64,000 nucleotides of DNA from Acanthosoma haemorrhoidale (taxonomy: Eukaryota > Arthropoda > Insecta > Hemiptera > Acanthosomatidae): the NCBI GenBank assembly GCA_930367205.1, contig OV884009.1, forward strand, positions 92,773,189 through 92,837,188, written 5' to 3'. The notes beneath the pieces are model-generated. The model saw nothing but the letters and a program-made list of their open reading frames with translations. It was not told where the DNA came from and searched no databases. Shown piece by piece: positions 48,771 through 62,353 of this stretch; the first letter of the stretch is position 1; every line of letters starts with the position of its first letter. The position numbers were made by a program, and so were the translations under genes.

Positions 48771-49789
48771 AGGATAGAAATATATAATAATATTTTTGTT
48801 TTATTAATACACATGCATAATCACGTAAATAAAAGCATGTATATGAAAGCCCGTAGAACGTGATTAAAAAACATATAGGTGGTGGTGGTTCGAATAAATG
48901 ATTTTCCAAAAAAAAAATACAGAGCAATGTTGCTAATCCAAATTAATTAAGACCAATAGTGATTGGATTAACAAGAAATGTTTATTACTGAAAGCAAATC
49001 ATTAATGCCTTAATTTATACAAGTTCATATTAGAGCTAAATTATTATTTGTTGAGTATTATTTTTAAAAAATTGGTTCAACAGAAGGGAAATTTTTTGTC
49101 AAACCCCAGTGGTAATATGATAATCTCTCATTTCCAAATTATTCATAATTTTATTTTAATAATGATGATAATGATTAAATGAGGATTTTTTCTTTAATTG
49201 TTCAGTCCGGAAGTGAAGTAGTGGGGTCCCAACCGCAGGAATAAACAGAGTCGTCAATTAATGATAAGTCAATACTTTTGACTGTCTACTGGCTTGGCCG
49301 TGGTTCTAGCAAAAAAATCCAGACTGTATTGGGTTTTCTTTATTTTTACTTATTGTGGTCACTTTAAAATTATAACATTAACCTTTCTAAATTTTAAAAT
49401 TTATTGCTCAACTGAGTTATATTAATTTTATTTAAATCCCATGCCTTTATATAAAAAATTAAATAATAACTTTTTTTTTATTCAATTCAAGAATTCCAAA
49501 ATTTGTAATTTTTTTCAAATATCAGAAATGTTAGCCTTACTGGCCTTGAATTCTATTGCCGGTTATTTTGTACTTGATTCACCTTTCTCAAGACGGGTTT
49601 GGCTTTAGTTGGTCACAATGGTAACCTTTTCTTCTGAAATAAAAATAAAAATTACTACAAAAAACGTTTTTTATTCGTTTGTTGATTTGTGTTGCGTTGC
49701 GTACCCTGTATTATTCTTATGACAGGTAGGGCGCCTTACAAATAACCATCTTTTTATAGCAAAAGTAAGAATGCTGAGTGATATAAATA

Positions 49790-50015
49790 TATCTATACAT
49801 TTTATTTTGGTAAAATTACAATCTGGCTCGATAGAGTAAGGGATAATTGTAATAAGAGATCGTATTCCACCATATTTACAAATGTCTTAATCTCTCATTC
49901 ATATCGTATTTGTATACATTCATACAATTTGTCCATAAATACATTGGTTAGGAATTCCCCCAATTCGCCTGGAGAATTGTCAACTTCCTGCCTATGGAGA
50001 AGGAATCAAGGTACA
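49790..50015 (-). repeat. LINE 3'-end-like dispersed repeat
   Basis: Shares AAATTACAATCTG, GATCGTATTC-ACCATATTTACAA, TCTCATTCAT and CATTCATACAAT with the LINE tails at 5480-5590 and 62356-62470, followed by a GC-richer CCCCC-AATTCGCC block also seen at 2725-2740. Confidence 0.5.
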
Positions 50016-51239
50016 CTAAAAACTACTAGGAATGCGTTTGTTTAATACTTACTGCATACTAAAAAACATACTTATCTCTGAAAATGACCTTCTTAAGATA
50101 TAAAACATTTTGTCAATAGCTTAAGCGTTGGCCTAAAAAAATTCTTAAAATTAAATACGCGATTGTTGCCTCCTGTTGCAGACAGAATAACTTTTACCAA
50201 TAATGGGTCAAGTGGCATGTATTACTGTCAAAGAACCTAGTTTATGTTAAATAAATGTTTCTTAAGAGACATAGTCTTAGTATAATAAATGTATTGTTTC
50301 GTTAATAATAATTATTATTATTATATTCACTAGTCGTGTACCTCTCAAACCTAATTCCGCCTGATAATTCCCTAGACGAAGAGAGTCAATCCTCGCTCGC
50401 TTTAGAACTTCCATAATAATTTCTATGATCGCAATGTTTAACCACTTACCTTTAGCGCTGTTGGGCAATTACAGACACCTGGTGGGCGTCAATGGCCTTT
50501 GTAGTTGACCTTAAAAAAACAGCTGAATTTCTGATCAAAACATTTGTATGTTACGGTTAAATCGACATACTGTTCCTGGTAACCAAATTGGTTATATTTG
50601 ATTCGGGGAACAATTCATGAACCACCATAATTAAAATAAAAGTATAACTGAAAGGTTGTGACTATACAAATGATAGAAATATCTTGTCACGTTAGCGGGC
50701 GTACTCTAACACAGTGTTAGTTAATGGGTAAGTTACATCTATTACAATTAAAAGAAAATATATATCTTTGGAAACAGAGATCCAAGAACCCTACCCTTAC
50801 TAAAGGTTAGCAGTAAATTATGATCACCTCTCTATAACCACTTTGTCCTATTTAAATTAAAAAAAAAAAGTTGAACTGGACGTCGTTGTCGTCTACGATC
50901 GACAGTCCACCAGCAGGAACATGAAAGGCTAACATAACGCTCAAAGGTTTCGGAATAAACTAAACTAGTGTTGTAGTAGAAATAATATCAAAAAATAATG
51001 TACAGAAGTACTCGCCTGTACCAATATTTTCTACATTTTTATTATGATTTATTCAATGTTTTAGTCTAGTTGATGACCTAGTTAGGAAATAAAAATGCAT
51101 CAACTGTGTCCAAAGCGCAGAGATAAATTAAAATTTTAGATCTCACATGGTCAGAGATATCGAGAGTATTGAGAGACTGCAAAAAAAAATATATCAAGAA
51201 TTGATACAAATTTACATCGGCGTGTTCAAGACATCTGAA

Positions 51240-51490
51240 ACCTAACTTGGGTCAGCCCTGGTCCCGAGCCTTTTCACCAATATGCCCCATCCAACCACCC
51301 TCCAGAAGCATAAAATCTGACCTGCCCCTTGCAGTATTCTCTTCTATCCACGGTCGTGCACACCTGGCTCCTCCTATTCAACTGCTCGCATTGTTAGCAT
51401 TGGTGTCCTACAAGATTAATCGGTACAAGATGAATCTGAAACGGTCACGTAGGACATCTATGATGTCGATCTGGGTCACTCCAAGTTGTC
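51240..51490 (+). mobile_element. possible LINE RT fragment
   Basis: Frame-shifted reading gives GQPWSRAFSPICPIQ, reminiscent of [14 protein letters not shown] of Jockey-group RT. Weak, offered only because clearer LINE fragments in the same orientation follow at 52460-53980. Confidence 0.3.
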
Positions 51491-52459
51491 TATGAAGTAT
51501 TTGTTAACCTTTAATTTAATTAGATTGTGGAAATTGTGACGATATTCTATTAATATCATCAAAAAGACTACGACGATTTCCCTAAAATACTGATTCATTA
51601 GTATACTGGTATGTTTCAGCAACTCCTTAGAATTGTGACAAGCAGCCCACTCAGCTTACAGTTCGATTGGATCACAGCTGCATTAATTGAATGGACAGGC
51701 ATACACACATATACAGATAGACTTGTAATTCTTATGCTCGCGTATTCTACGTGTAGAAGATCCCCCCAAAAAATTAAGAGGCATAGATAACTAAAAATTG
51801 TCAAAAATCAAATAAATCCAGCAATGAAACCTAAATACATAAGTAAGATGCGCTAGAAGCAACGGCTCAAGGAAAGGCTTGAACGAATAGCGCAAAGTTA
51901 GGAACCGAACTTACTTATTCGTTCCGGAGACGTGCTCCAGAGGAAAATAAAAAAAATACAAAAGCACCCCAAAAAAGACATCGGGAGTGGTGGGAGAGTG
52001 AACACGTAATTGTGCAGGCAATTGATACAAACATATAAAAAGTTAGCAAGGTCTCAGCCCAAACGGACTAGAGATATGAAGACAAGACAAGGGAACTGGC
52101 TAATACGTTCCTCCGGGGTGCAATAGTGAACAGCGAATACCGGCGAGTGGTTCTGAACTTTCTGTTTGTTTGATACGCTCAAGCAATTATCGTACTCTAT
52201 GCGAACGTGCGATACTTATAAATAATGAATAAAGGCATAAGCGTTATGAGAACGATTGATTTGGTTTCAATATGATTTAAATGCAGCACCTAGGGCTAAC
52301 TATTACAATCTAAATTTAAAAACGGGCAGGTAAGAGACCTAATATATAAGTATTTAGCAAAAATTATAATCGTCGCTACAGCGATTTTTATTAATGTTTA
52401 AGATAGGATATTTCCTACTTCAGATACTTCGTTTGGCATTAATTCCCCAGAGATGCCGT

Positions 52460-53190
52460 GATGTGTAAGTGAGTTTCTATGCGTATTTCCTAAACCACGA
52501 GAAAGCGTTTGACAGAGTACGGCATGGGAAGATAAAGGAGATCCTGCCGAAATCGGAGATGGACGGAGAGGACCATCGCAAAGAAGCTATTGTAAACTGG
52601 AGAATAGCTGCTCACGTGCCGTCCTCGTTTTTAGAGCTATTACGCAGGGCTAGACCACATAATACAGAATACATCTATGTACAAAAAAAAGAGTCAACTA
52701 CTTTTCACTGTTATATGGCTTCTTTTTTTTCCTCGAAATCAGAAACATTTATGAGATGGTTCCTGTGCATGTTCTGGTGACTCTGAGTACCTTGTTGTAC
52801 GGTCATGGACTTTTACACAAGTTATGAGATAGATTTCAGGACTCGGCTGTACCAAATACGGCCAACTCTTTGAAAGAGTTAGATTTAAATGATTATTAAA
52901 AAAATATTTTCCAATTATATTACACAGGGTATTAAATTACCCTTACACTTACCCCTGTCATGTATTGATGGCAATACACACTAGACACTAGCAAGTCTAT
53001 GAGGAGAAGGCTTCTGAAACTTCAGGGTAAAATACTCCGGCTAGCACTCACTATATCATTATGGGTCATCGGGAATACTCAAATTCATTTAGAATTGGGG
53101 ATGGCCCCAATATCCCAACGCTTAGAAGAGCTAACAAAGAGGTACTATGGCCGTCTACTATTATCCTCTCCTTCCATCTAGGGCAACCTA
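52460..53190 (+). mobile_element. degenerate LINE: RT palm fragment and C-terminal block
   Basis: The frame at 52469 reads FLNHEKAFDRVRHGKIKEIL then EMDGEDHRKEAIVNW, matching the (D)YEKAFDRVRHxxLxEIL..GxDGKDxRxI block of LINE reverse transcriptases (first palm segment). At 52999-53181 a separate open stretch, LKLQGKILRLALTIS through HLELGMAPISQRLEEL to RYYGRL, resembles the Jockey-type pol C-terminus. The intervening catalytic region is lost. Confidence 0.6.
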
Positions 53191-53689
53191 GCTAACAAAA
53201 ACTCAAGCCAAGGATGTATAAGACATTTGAATTATGATTATTTTTTTTTTTTTTTTATCCTTGTTTTAACATTTATATGAAATACTAATCTATTGGTCCA
53301 AATAAATGTATGCATTGATTACAGATCTCGACGTCCTTATTAATCGTACGTATATGTATGTTTCTCAACATTTTCAAGTTCCTTTGTTCTTTTTAATCTT
53401 ATAATATTAGAATGAAGCGGAATGATTTGTATGAGGTAGTGGAGACTTACACACAATTCCCATTACTGCAGTCTCTCAACAAGGGCTGCCCATCCACGAA
53501 GAGTTCCAGAGGGATTGCTTCGAGTTTTTTTCTGAAAGTATTACTATTGCATTGGCAGAGATAAAAAAAAACTAACATTTAAATTGCAATATTGAACGAG
53601 TAATACAATATTCAACACCAAATAAGAAAAACAAGTTAAATTGCGAACAATACTAAAAACCTCATTAGTGAAATGTCACCCTACTCCCA

Positions 53690-53985
53690 CAAATAACCAA
53701 AACTGACACATGAAAACAAAATTATACTACATAAAGCAGTAATCCGTCCCATAATGGCATATTCTGTACCGGTTCGGAGTTACACTTGAACTTCAAATTA
53801 CAGGAAATTTGAGATCGTACAAAACATCAGTATCAACATTATAAACAACTTCCCTAAACGCACCATGCTAGCAGAGTTACCCACTATCCAGCAGTATGCT
53901 CACACCCAGACAGATAACTTCTTTTTTTATAACTTTCATATCCGAAAACCTATTAGTAAAAGAAATAGGCACTTACCAAATTAAA
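53690..53985 (+). mobile_element. Jockey-like LINE C-terminal fragment
   Basis: Reading gives LHKAVIRPIMAYSVPV, then FEIVQNISINIINNFP and LAELPTIQQYAH. This is the L.K..IRPI.TYA.P.W / Q..QN..LR.I...P / L..PT...Y pattern after the RT domain of Jockey elements. Short and broken. Confidence 0.55.
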
Positions 53986-53989
53986 TTTC

Positions 53990-56741
53990 TATCTACTTAA
54001 TTGAGTTTGTTTACTTATCTTTTTAGAATGTTATTTAGTATTATTTTTTTCCTATTACCAGTAAAAAATAAAATGCAGTGTCTACGGTCTCTGTAACCAA
54101 AGCATGCATTATTTTAATTGTACTTCTGAGAAAAAATATAAATTATGTAAGTAATAAAAAAATGTTAAATTAAAAAACAGAGTAATACAGTATATGAGCA
54201 CTGAATGTATATAGGGGTTGTATTTATATAGCAATTTAATGTTCAATGGCAACATCGCATTGAAGGTATTGTATTTTCAATGAAGTTGTTTGGCTAACAG
54301 GATATGGAAGTTATCTATAGAACCGTTAAGAATACCCCTACAGGTATAAAAAAAAATGTAAAATTGTTAATAATGTATAAATTACTTCCCCGTGGGACTG
54401 ACAATTCGACTGGCACCAACGCCGCTTTAAAACGACGTGTTAAACGGCAAAAAGTACCTGAAATTCCCTAGGTAAACACTTTTTTGTTAAATGAAATAAC
54501 GTCATTAGCGTTATGTAACAGAGCTATTATCAACACTATAACTGTGTCCGTAAATAGGATTAAAAAAAACTGTTAAAATTGAATGAATGGGCAACATGAG
54601 ATACCATGCTAGAAGAAATTGAAGTGGAGATATTATGTAATACTGAATGAGGCCATTTTACTTTCACATATTTTTCTTGAATACTGCTGTAACATCCTCA
54701 TACATGTGAGTGATCCGTTAAATGTGCTAAATGAACCATTGCTCATATCCTGGGTAGGATATAAAGTATATTGTATATAGGATACACAAGAGCGTACTTG
54801 CCCATGATGCATGCATGAACAAAACCAACCTATGGAAGATTAATAAACATAGGTTTAAAGAAAGATGTTAATTTTCTGTTACCCAACACAAATTCGTATT
54901 CATTGTTGGGAGCCTATTACGATGCTATACGAGCATATTACGATTTCAAGCATGTACATATTTTATCTTTTTTTACTGAAAATTCCCTTTTCAACAAATA
55001 GATAAAAATTTAAACATATTTGAAATCGACTAGAATGACGTGAAGTACACAAATTCCCCTTTTTTGGATCTCGAAACTTAATTTTTTCCCGAGAACAAAG
55101 AGAGTGGTTCTACTTTCAAACAAGTAAAGGTTATTGTCTTCGCGTGCAGTAAAAATGAACCAATCGATCTGAAATTTCGAAGGTATAATGGACACTTTAG
55201 GGTAGGCTGAATATGTTTTTACTAAGGGATAATAATATATTATGTGAACAAACTCACCCCGTTTTCGTTTATTGATATTACATTAATTTACGGAAACTCA
55301 AAATACAACTCAAAAATTAAGGACGTGGGAGCCACAAACAATAGAAATCTCGTATTTAATGCAGTTTGAACCGGAATCAAGAACTATGTTTTCGTCAATT
55401 TACTTCTTTATGCTTCTCGAAAAGGTGATTTACAGTGAGATGATTTAACAAATAAAGCAATGTATTTTTTAACGAAAATATCGAGTAGTTTCCTCATAAT
55501 AATATTATAATTATTTAGGTAAACTCACGATAAAGTTTCATAAGTATGTTTTGTTAACTTTCTAGGTCCATTTTTTTCCCTTGTACAACGTAGTTCATAA
55601 TTGGTGTAAACAACTTTACTAAAAATATAAATATAATATATATATTAGCGTGCATGAGTGATGATTCAATATTGGAATCAGGGATTACTATTGGTTTGGT
55701 AGTCACTTATTCGGGAGACAATTTAATATGGCCTTCTGTCCATATTCGGAAAGCCGATTTGATGTGGTTTTCTCCAGTTTAATATATTCTCCCTATTCAG
55801 GTATTTGCAACTTACTATCAAATATAATATGAATCTTTATTATTTATTTACCTGGAAAGGATACCTGGATATAAAAATCAATAATTTTATTTTATTACTT
55901 TAGTATCAATCTAAATAGATTGCATGGAGTGGTGAGAAAATATCCATGATAATTATTCTTAGGTTAGTTGATTCTATAATACTTTAGTTAATAAAAGTCA
56001 TATAACCTTTATAGTATGTTGATGTTTACTTATGTACTTTATGATGAGTTCATCTTGAGAGTTCTTGGATGATCCCTTGGATTCTTGGTTAACGTAGGTC
56101 GCTTCCTCGAAGGCTGGTGCAAAGTTCAAAGACCAAATAGTAACCCTGTCGATGGCAGAGAGGTCAAGTCAAAGAAAAGAGAATGGGCTAACCAACAGAC
56201 TCAAAACTGTAGACGGAATGAAACCGTCACAGACTACCAGTAGTAGTCTAGACTGTGACGAACTCTTATTTGTCGCCTATTATTTGTGTCCAATATCAAA
56301 TCTCTCAGCCAATTTCCACCGATCGTATATCCTTGCTTCTTCGGAACGCTTCTCCGACTACATTCAATAGCAGTTTTGATGGGTCAGATGAAGTAGCAAT
56401 AATTTAATCGGGGGGGGGGGGTTGTTCGAATTTACCACAGGTGTACCCTTTTTTTAATAAAAAAAAAAAAAAAAAAATTCACAAAATTAGTTTTGTAAGG
56501 CGTTTCACATCCGGTGACCGTTAAGGCTATAGTTATTTTTAAAATATACATAATTAAGTAAGAAAGAGAAAGTGCCCCTTTGATGATACACAGATTGATA
56601 GTCTCTTCAAAACATTAGCATCCGTTAGAGTTGTTATGTTCAGTTCCTGACAAATATTTTCAGGAAAAATATCATAAGATATCCATCCCTCTTATAGTCT
56701 TAAGATAAATCGAAAAATATCAGCTGTTTGAAGAACTACTT
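53990..56741. other. AT-rich stretch with one PBS-like tandem array
   Basis: No gene is supported. Contains the repeat at 55660-55830 (listed separately), a G-run at 56411-56420 and an A-run at 56458-56477. The open frame at 56152-56370 has no recognisable similarity. Confidence 0.4.
55660..55870 (-). repeat. second degenerate copy of the tRNA-Lys PBS-like tandem repeat
   Basis: Units with ATTCGGGAGACAATTTAATATGG, ATATTCGGAAAGCCGATTTGATGTGG and CCCTATTCAGGTATTTGC parallel the array at 19778-20050. Both arrays are followed by GATACCTGGATAT (20106 and 55861), so they belong to one repeat family. Confidence 0.45.
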
Positions 56742-58456
56742 TTAACACGTTGCCGCAAATGACGGCGATCTTTGGCGATATGTAGGCACACGACGGCTAT
56801 AGCACATTTTAATCAATAAAAAAAATCGACACTTGTTTACTGATAATCCTCTTTACTATTCACCAATATTTGCATACACTATGACGGGTCGCCGGTTTGA
56901 ATAGCTACTACGATGCATCAATGGACAAGTTGACAGCAGTAACCAAAAATTAAACAAAATTTACCCAATACTCCAGCCAATTCTCGTTAATTTTCAAGCA
57001 GCATATTCACCGTCAGAAGCACTTTCATTGGATGAATCCCTTTTGTTGTTTCGAGGTCGGCTAAGTTTCCGACAATATATAAAAGGGAAAAAAGCAAGAT
57101 ATGGCATAAAACTATTTGAACTTAATACGCCGGACAGATATGTTCTAAATGTTGAAATTTATCAAGGAAAATCAGACAACATACAGGAAACATCAAAAAC
57201 AAGTAGTCTTGTTTCACGGTTAACGCAGCCATATTTTAGTAAAGGACATCATCTCTTTATGGACAATTTTTACAACAGTATCGAGCTGTCAAAAGAGCTA
57301 CTAAAACATAAAACACAACCGGAACGCTTCGTTCTAACAGAAAAGGTAATCCGAAAGAAGTAACATCAAAAAAGATAAAAAGGGGCGAACATATATGGCG
57401 TAGACGAGGTCAAATTTATGTATCGAAATGGCGAGATAAACAGGACGTTTAGTCCATAGCAACAAATCATCATCCGGAAATGGTGGAAGTTACTAACAAA
57501 TTTGGACAAAAAAAGAATAAACCAAATGATATAGCTGAATAAAATTTGAATATGTCAGGAGTTGACAGATGTGATCAAATGATTTCCTATTATTCGTCAC
57601 CACGAAAATCCATAAGATGGTATAAAAAACTTCTTTTTCATCTTTTAGACCTATGGGTTTGGAATTCCTACTTTATCTATCGACAGTTTCATAAATCAAC
57701 GACATTCCTACAGTGTAGAGATTTGCTAATACAATCACTGATCCCACTACCTAATATTGAGATTTCTGGAAAGAATTTAGCAGCATTAACATCTACGCGT
57801 GGTCGACCGAAACAAATAAATTCATTACCACTGACATCCACAACTTGTACACAACAATATTTCTTGGAAAAGATACCTCCACCTGTTGATTTTCAGCGTA
57901 AAACTTACTTTTTACGTTGCAGGCCAACCAAATTAGAAAAGAAACGTCATATAGATGTAAAACTTGTCCGCATAAACCACCATTGTGCCCAGAATGCTTC
58001 GAATCCTATCATTTATAATGCTTTCTTGTATGTATGTAATTTGTTTCCTGAATTAATTAATAAAATAAAATAAGCGATTATTTCATTTATACTATTTTAT
58101 AAGCAAAATAAATTACAAATGATAATTTTGTTTCAGACTGATTTTCTTGTGTTTAGTTTACACCTATTTACTCTCTTTTATTCATAGGAATTATTTTGAA
58201 TTAGTAAAGCAAATGCCGTATAGTCGTCACGACGGCCATAGCCGTCATTTGCGCCGGGAAGAGGAAAAATGACATGATTAGCAAATGACGGTTATAGCAG
58301 TCGACAGTTTTTTTTGGAAAAACTGTGGACTAATGTGATAATTTTCACTTCCAAACATACAACTTACACTTCATCTGGCAGCCATAAAGAATTGAAAAAA
58401 AAAAAATGTGTTTCTGAGCACGATCGTCAAATTAAAAGTGTGCAGCAACGTGTTAA
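56742..58456 (+). mobile_element. piggyBac-like transposon with TTAA target sites, transposase broken
   Basis: TTAA occurs at 56742-56745 and 58453-58456. The termini just inside match as inverted repeats: CACGTTGCCGCA at the left and the complement of CACGTTGCTGCA at the right (one mismatch in 12). Subterminal copies of a GCAAATGACGG motif lie at both ends. The interior carries a piggyBac transposase in the + orientation. Element length is 1707 bp, shorter than autonomous piggyBac (about 2.4 kb), because the transposase N-terminus is missing. Confidence 0.9.
56838..58018 (+). pseudogene. piggyBac transposase pseudogene (DDE_Tnp_1_7 type)
   Basis: Blocks in order: NPLYYSPIFAYTMTGRRFE ending in a stop (about 56850-56908), KIYPILQPILVNFQ, LDESLLLFRGRLSFRQYI (57028, first catalytic Asp), FELNTPDRYVLNVEIYQGKS, HHLFMDNFYNSIELSKELL (second Asp, about 57262), a frameshift near 57345, HIWRRRGQIYVSKWRDKQ with stops, then MSGVDRCDQMISYYSSPRKS (57550, third Asp) and WYKKLLFHLLDLWVWNSYFIY. 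The Cys-rich tail CKTCPHKPPLCPECF is reached only after another shift near 57945, ending at a TAA at 58016-58018. All three Asp codons survive, but the frame is broken at least four times. Relative to the family about 150 N-terminal residues are absent. Confidence 0.88.
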
Positions 58457-58459
58457 ATA

Positions 58460-60500
58460 CGGTTTTAGGTTTCAAATGTGGTAATAAATCACAAACAAAT
58501 CTTTTTGTTCCTCATTTTTTACAAATATTTTATGAAGAAGGAGGAACTGAAAGAACAATACTGGAAGATAGTCCATTTATGGACCGAAACCTCTCGAAGA
58601 GTATTAAGTAATTGTAAATTATTGTGAGTTTTTATTTTTCAAATCATGTTGATAAGTGAAAATCGTTTCAAAAATAAAATCGTATACATGGATTCAAACG
58701 ATGTTCACAACGGGATCACCACCGTTAACTCTCAAAACTTCAAATCTTAAATAGCTTATGAGCTATGACGTGAGAATCATAAAATATGAGAGAAGTGAGC
58801 TAGAAGGAGTTTGGAAGTGACTTCTTGCATGTTGATTACTTTGACACAATTGTCTTTATTATATTTCAATTAAAACATATACAGCGCTTGTTTTTGAATA
58901 TACATTCAAAATTTCGATTGAATATCGAAATAAGGATAATGTACAAAATATCGAATCAATCATTGTGTCGACTATAATAGATGAAGAAATAAGAGCAGAT
59001 AGTTAAGAACCTGTTATTTTGAACAATTCATAATACAAAGTTTTGTGAAGTTTCGAAAATAGATCCTGTTAAGGTAATTTCAGCAATATTTACTCCTCGG
59101 TTGTATACTTTAGGTTTATCTTTAAATAATATATTTTTTAAAAGAGAATTGCTTAGATTGTAATTTTTCATAAGTAAAAGTTGAATGGTGTTCTATAAGT
59201 GTGACATCTTTCTTTCTCTTAAAATTGAAACATCTACTATAGACCATGTTTTTACGAACCGACCATTTCAGACCATGTCCTCTGAATGCATTTATTTATT
59301 TTATAACTCAAAATTCATAGTCTGAATGAGATAGTGATAGCAATACGGTATGATTGAGACCATTTCTTACAATTATCCATCGTCCAATTAAGGGATATTG
59401 TAGTATTCCAAAAAAAGAAAAGACGTCTGATTGCTGATTTGTTATTGTACTCTGACTTAAAATCAGAATGCCCCTAAATTGTTAAATTTGGCTTTTTCTA
59501 TTTGTTGTAAGCCTCCATATATCACTTATCAAGTATTAGGCATAGTGTTGATATTTCTTTCGTGTCAGAGAATAGGGATCTTACACAAAGTTTTGTATGA
59601 GCATAACTGCCATTGTAAGGAAGGGCTTGCTGCTGACTGCAGAGTACGCACACTCACACATCACCTGAATGCAATATATCCTTCCAGGGGATATATCCTT
59701 CGAAAACACGGGTCAGAGGGTGGATCTGCGGAAGAATGGGTGAGGGATGGAGGAAGGGGGATAAAGTCCGGGTACGAACTGGCTCTTTTCCTACAGGAAG
59801 TACTATGGACTCGTATATGCAGGGACTTAACTATAAAAACTCTGAATCTTTATCAGGATCCAGGATTATTTTACTTACAGACGCCGTCAGTCCTTCAGAA
59901 ATCTAGCAACCCTTCTTGCGCCCAGCTCACCGGTCTGTTAAAATAAATTTTCCCTGGAACTGCCACCGTAGCGGTTGGAAGTAACTGCTGGAAGCTTAGG
60001 GAAATCGACAGCCCATATTTCGTTGATACTGCTCGGCAGTCAACGGTTGTGACGCCATCTATTCGGCTTCCTACTGCCTCGTCTCCACCGCTCCAGAAGC
60101 AGTCTGGTTGCTACTTCTCAGTAATGAAATTGTCAATGAACAGGTTAATACATTTTCAAAGTCTTTTAAATATGGCATGCAGCCTGATTGTAAAAATAAA
60201 TAAGAAATTGAAATAATACAGAATTATTTATTTATCGACCATTTTTCTTTCCAGGACTTTGACTATGTTAAAACAAAATCGAACGGAGATGGGTGGAGTC
60301 TAAAAAAGATTCTGAACCTCTCAACATTCCGCAAATGGCCAGTTATTAAGTTAGCATATTAAAATCCTCCCCTTTTCGGGTTTGGAACATGCAGTTTGGG
60401 TTACAACGTGTTAATACCAGAGTTTCTTCTGTCATTTCTTCCTCTTCCAACAAAAAAAAAACCAAGATGGTATGAAAGTCAATGGAACAAACTCCCGTGT
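58460..60500. other. no supported gene
   Basis: AT-rich to 59570, then a GC-richer patch to about 60120 that generates a 155-codon open frame (59479-59946). That frame has no recognisable domain and its composition shifts midway, so I treat it as repeat-derived. Confidence 0.35.
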
Positions 60501-60529
60501 GTGCATTCCTAACTTAACGGAGTTTAACA

Positions 60530-60960
60530 ACACTTAGAGCAATGCGAGAGGAGTTGGCCGGTGAGCAGTTTCAACGAAAATCACAAGCAACAACTATTGT
60601 AAATTATGGTTGACAGGCAGAGTAGCTTAAGAGAACTTTCGGGGCATCGCTGAGCTGGAGAGTCATGGGATACTGGCACATGAATGCAATTGCTAATCGT
60701 CTTGCCAGAAATGCCACCTCACTATACCAGCAACGAATGAGAAGCCAGTTTGAAATCAAGTCATCACTCGGGAGAGGAGTCTTACTACAAGTTTACCAGG
60801 AGCAAAAAATCCTTATCTTTAGACTGGGTACTGACTGCAGCTGTCTTAGGGGGCATCTATTCATCAAATTTGGACGGGATGATAAGAGCGAATGCGGTAA
60901 AGTTCATTCGAATTTCCATCATACACTTCAGGGCTGTAATCAACCAAAATGATCTTGGGA
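60530..60960 (+). mobile_element. LINE pol C-terminal fragment (RNase H end plus zinc-knuckle-like tail)
   Basis: The end of an RNase H domain is suggested by GHR/ELESHGI-like sequence followed by AIANRLARNAT (GNExADxLAR pattern). Then IFRLGTDCSCLRGHLFIKFG and DKSECGKVHSNFHHTLQGC resemble the R.G.H..LR.HL.+IG....C.CG....H.L..C tail of I/R1/Jockey-group LINEs. Frame switches are needed. Confidence 0.5.
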
Positions 60961-62334
60961 GTAATAGCGGACTGGATCTTAGCCTCTGCCGTGGTTAACT
61001 CGTAGAGTTTTCATCGGAAGAAAGAATTAAGGTCAAAGCTACAGTATCATAGTACGGTAGATCCCATTGTGGATCGGATAACGAGTTTATACTAAGACTA
61101 CACGTACAAGTCGCATAAGTCCGCTTGGGAGGGTTGTTGAGGGAGGGGGAAGCAAAACGTTATGCGCATGAGCAAGGAAGAAACCGAGAGTAGATAGATA
61201 GAAGGAAAAGTCAGGACTCTCTCTCTGACCGACACTTGTCACGCACTTGCGACGTGGGTACATCCTCTATGGCTTCTTTTGGATGAGCACTTTCGCAGTC
61301 TACACTCCTGTACAGTCACCGCGGCCTAATCCCGGGGGTTAGCTTTCTGAAAATCCCACCGATAACAAATGCAATAGAAAAACCGGGAGTGCAGAATGGT
61401 TTTAGTTTCAAATAAATATCATTAAAATGCTATTGCAAAAAATCAAAACTTTATTTGCCTGTTACATACCAATTTTTTTTCAATTATTATTGTAATGTTA
61501 TGTTCTATTAGTCGTTATTCATTGTTATAATACTCGTACACTCCATGTAAAGAAACGATTTTGTTTATAATAAAACATAACAAAGAAAGGTTCCTAAATT
61601 CAGAATGCTCAATTGTAAATACTGAACAATCCATTGTGTATACTGAACGTTGTGAGTGCCTGAATACAGAATTAGCTTCTACGGTGCGCTGGCTCTATAG
61701 GTTTGCAGCTCTGACCCCTAAAGTGGCTGTTTCCGATATTCATTGTCTAGCATTTCCAATGTAAGTTCAGTCTCCTTGTTCTCTTTTATACAGCAATATA
61801 AGACAAGATTTTTCATATTGGTTCTTGAAGGATATGAAGACGACTTGGTTATAAAAAAAAGTATTATATTACACGGTTAAGTACAAGCACTACATCAGTA
61901 GAAGATATACTCCTGTTTCTCAGTTTCCTTTTAACAAATATACATCACCGACAACCAAACTAGCCGACATGGAGTCATAAATGTAGGTCTATGAGATAGG
62001 TAATCTTTCAAGGAATGGAATAAATTCTACATTCATCTCGGCAAAGGTGAGCAGAATGATTCATCTACTGGCTGATGTCATCACTGAAAACTAGGCCGAA
62101 TCCTACTACAGCCTGACATATATTTATTACACTGAAACTATGTCTCATAAGGACAAATATTTATTTACAAGTAGTGGATTATGTGATAGTATTCAGTCCC
62201 CACTCATATTTTCAATGCGTAGACAATAGAATAAAATGAAATAAGAAATGTATATGTATACAAATAAAAGACAAATATTCTAAAATAAAAATACCTTAAG
62301 TAGATAAGTACTACTACCTAATAGTAACCTACAT
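60961..62334. other. no supported gene; GC-richer repeat-like patch at 61020-61350
   Basis: A patch with TACGGTAGATCCC and GGATCGGATAACGAG could be a pogo/Tigger-type terminus, but nothing confirms it. The rest is AT-rich. The open frame at 61561-61764 is unsupported. Confidence 0.35.
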
Positions 62335-62353
62335 TATATATATATATATATAT
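62335..62353. repeat. (TA)n microsatellite
   Basis: Uninterrupted TA run at the poly(A)-side edge of the following LINE tail, a position where LINE insertion often seeds simple repeats. Confidence 0.8.

Noticed and set aside
59479..59946. 155-codon + frame, the longest unassigned frame outside TRMT9B and transposons
   Set aside because: No domain recognised, composition changes from AT-rich to GC-rich midway, and it sits among LINE debris. Treated as chance or repeat-derived.
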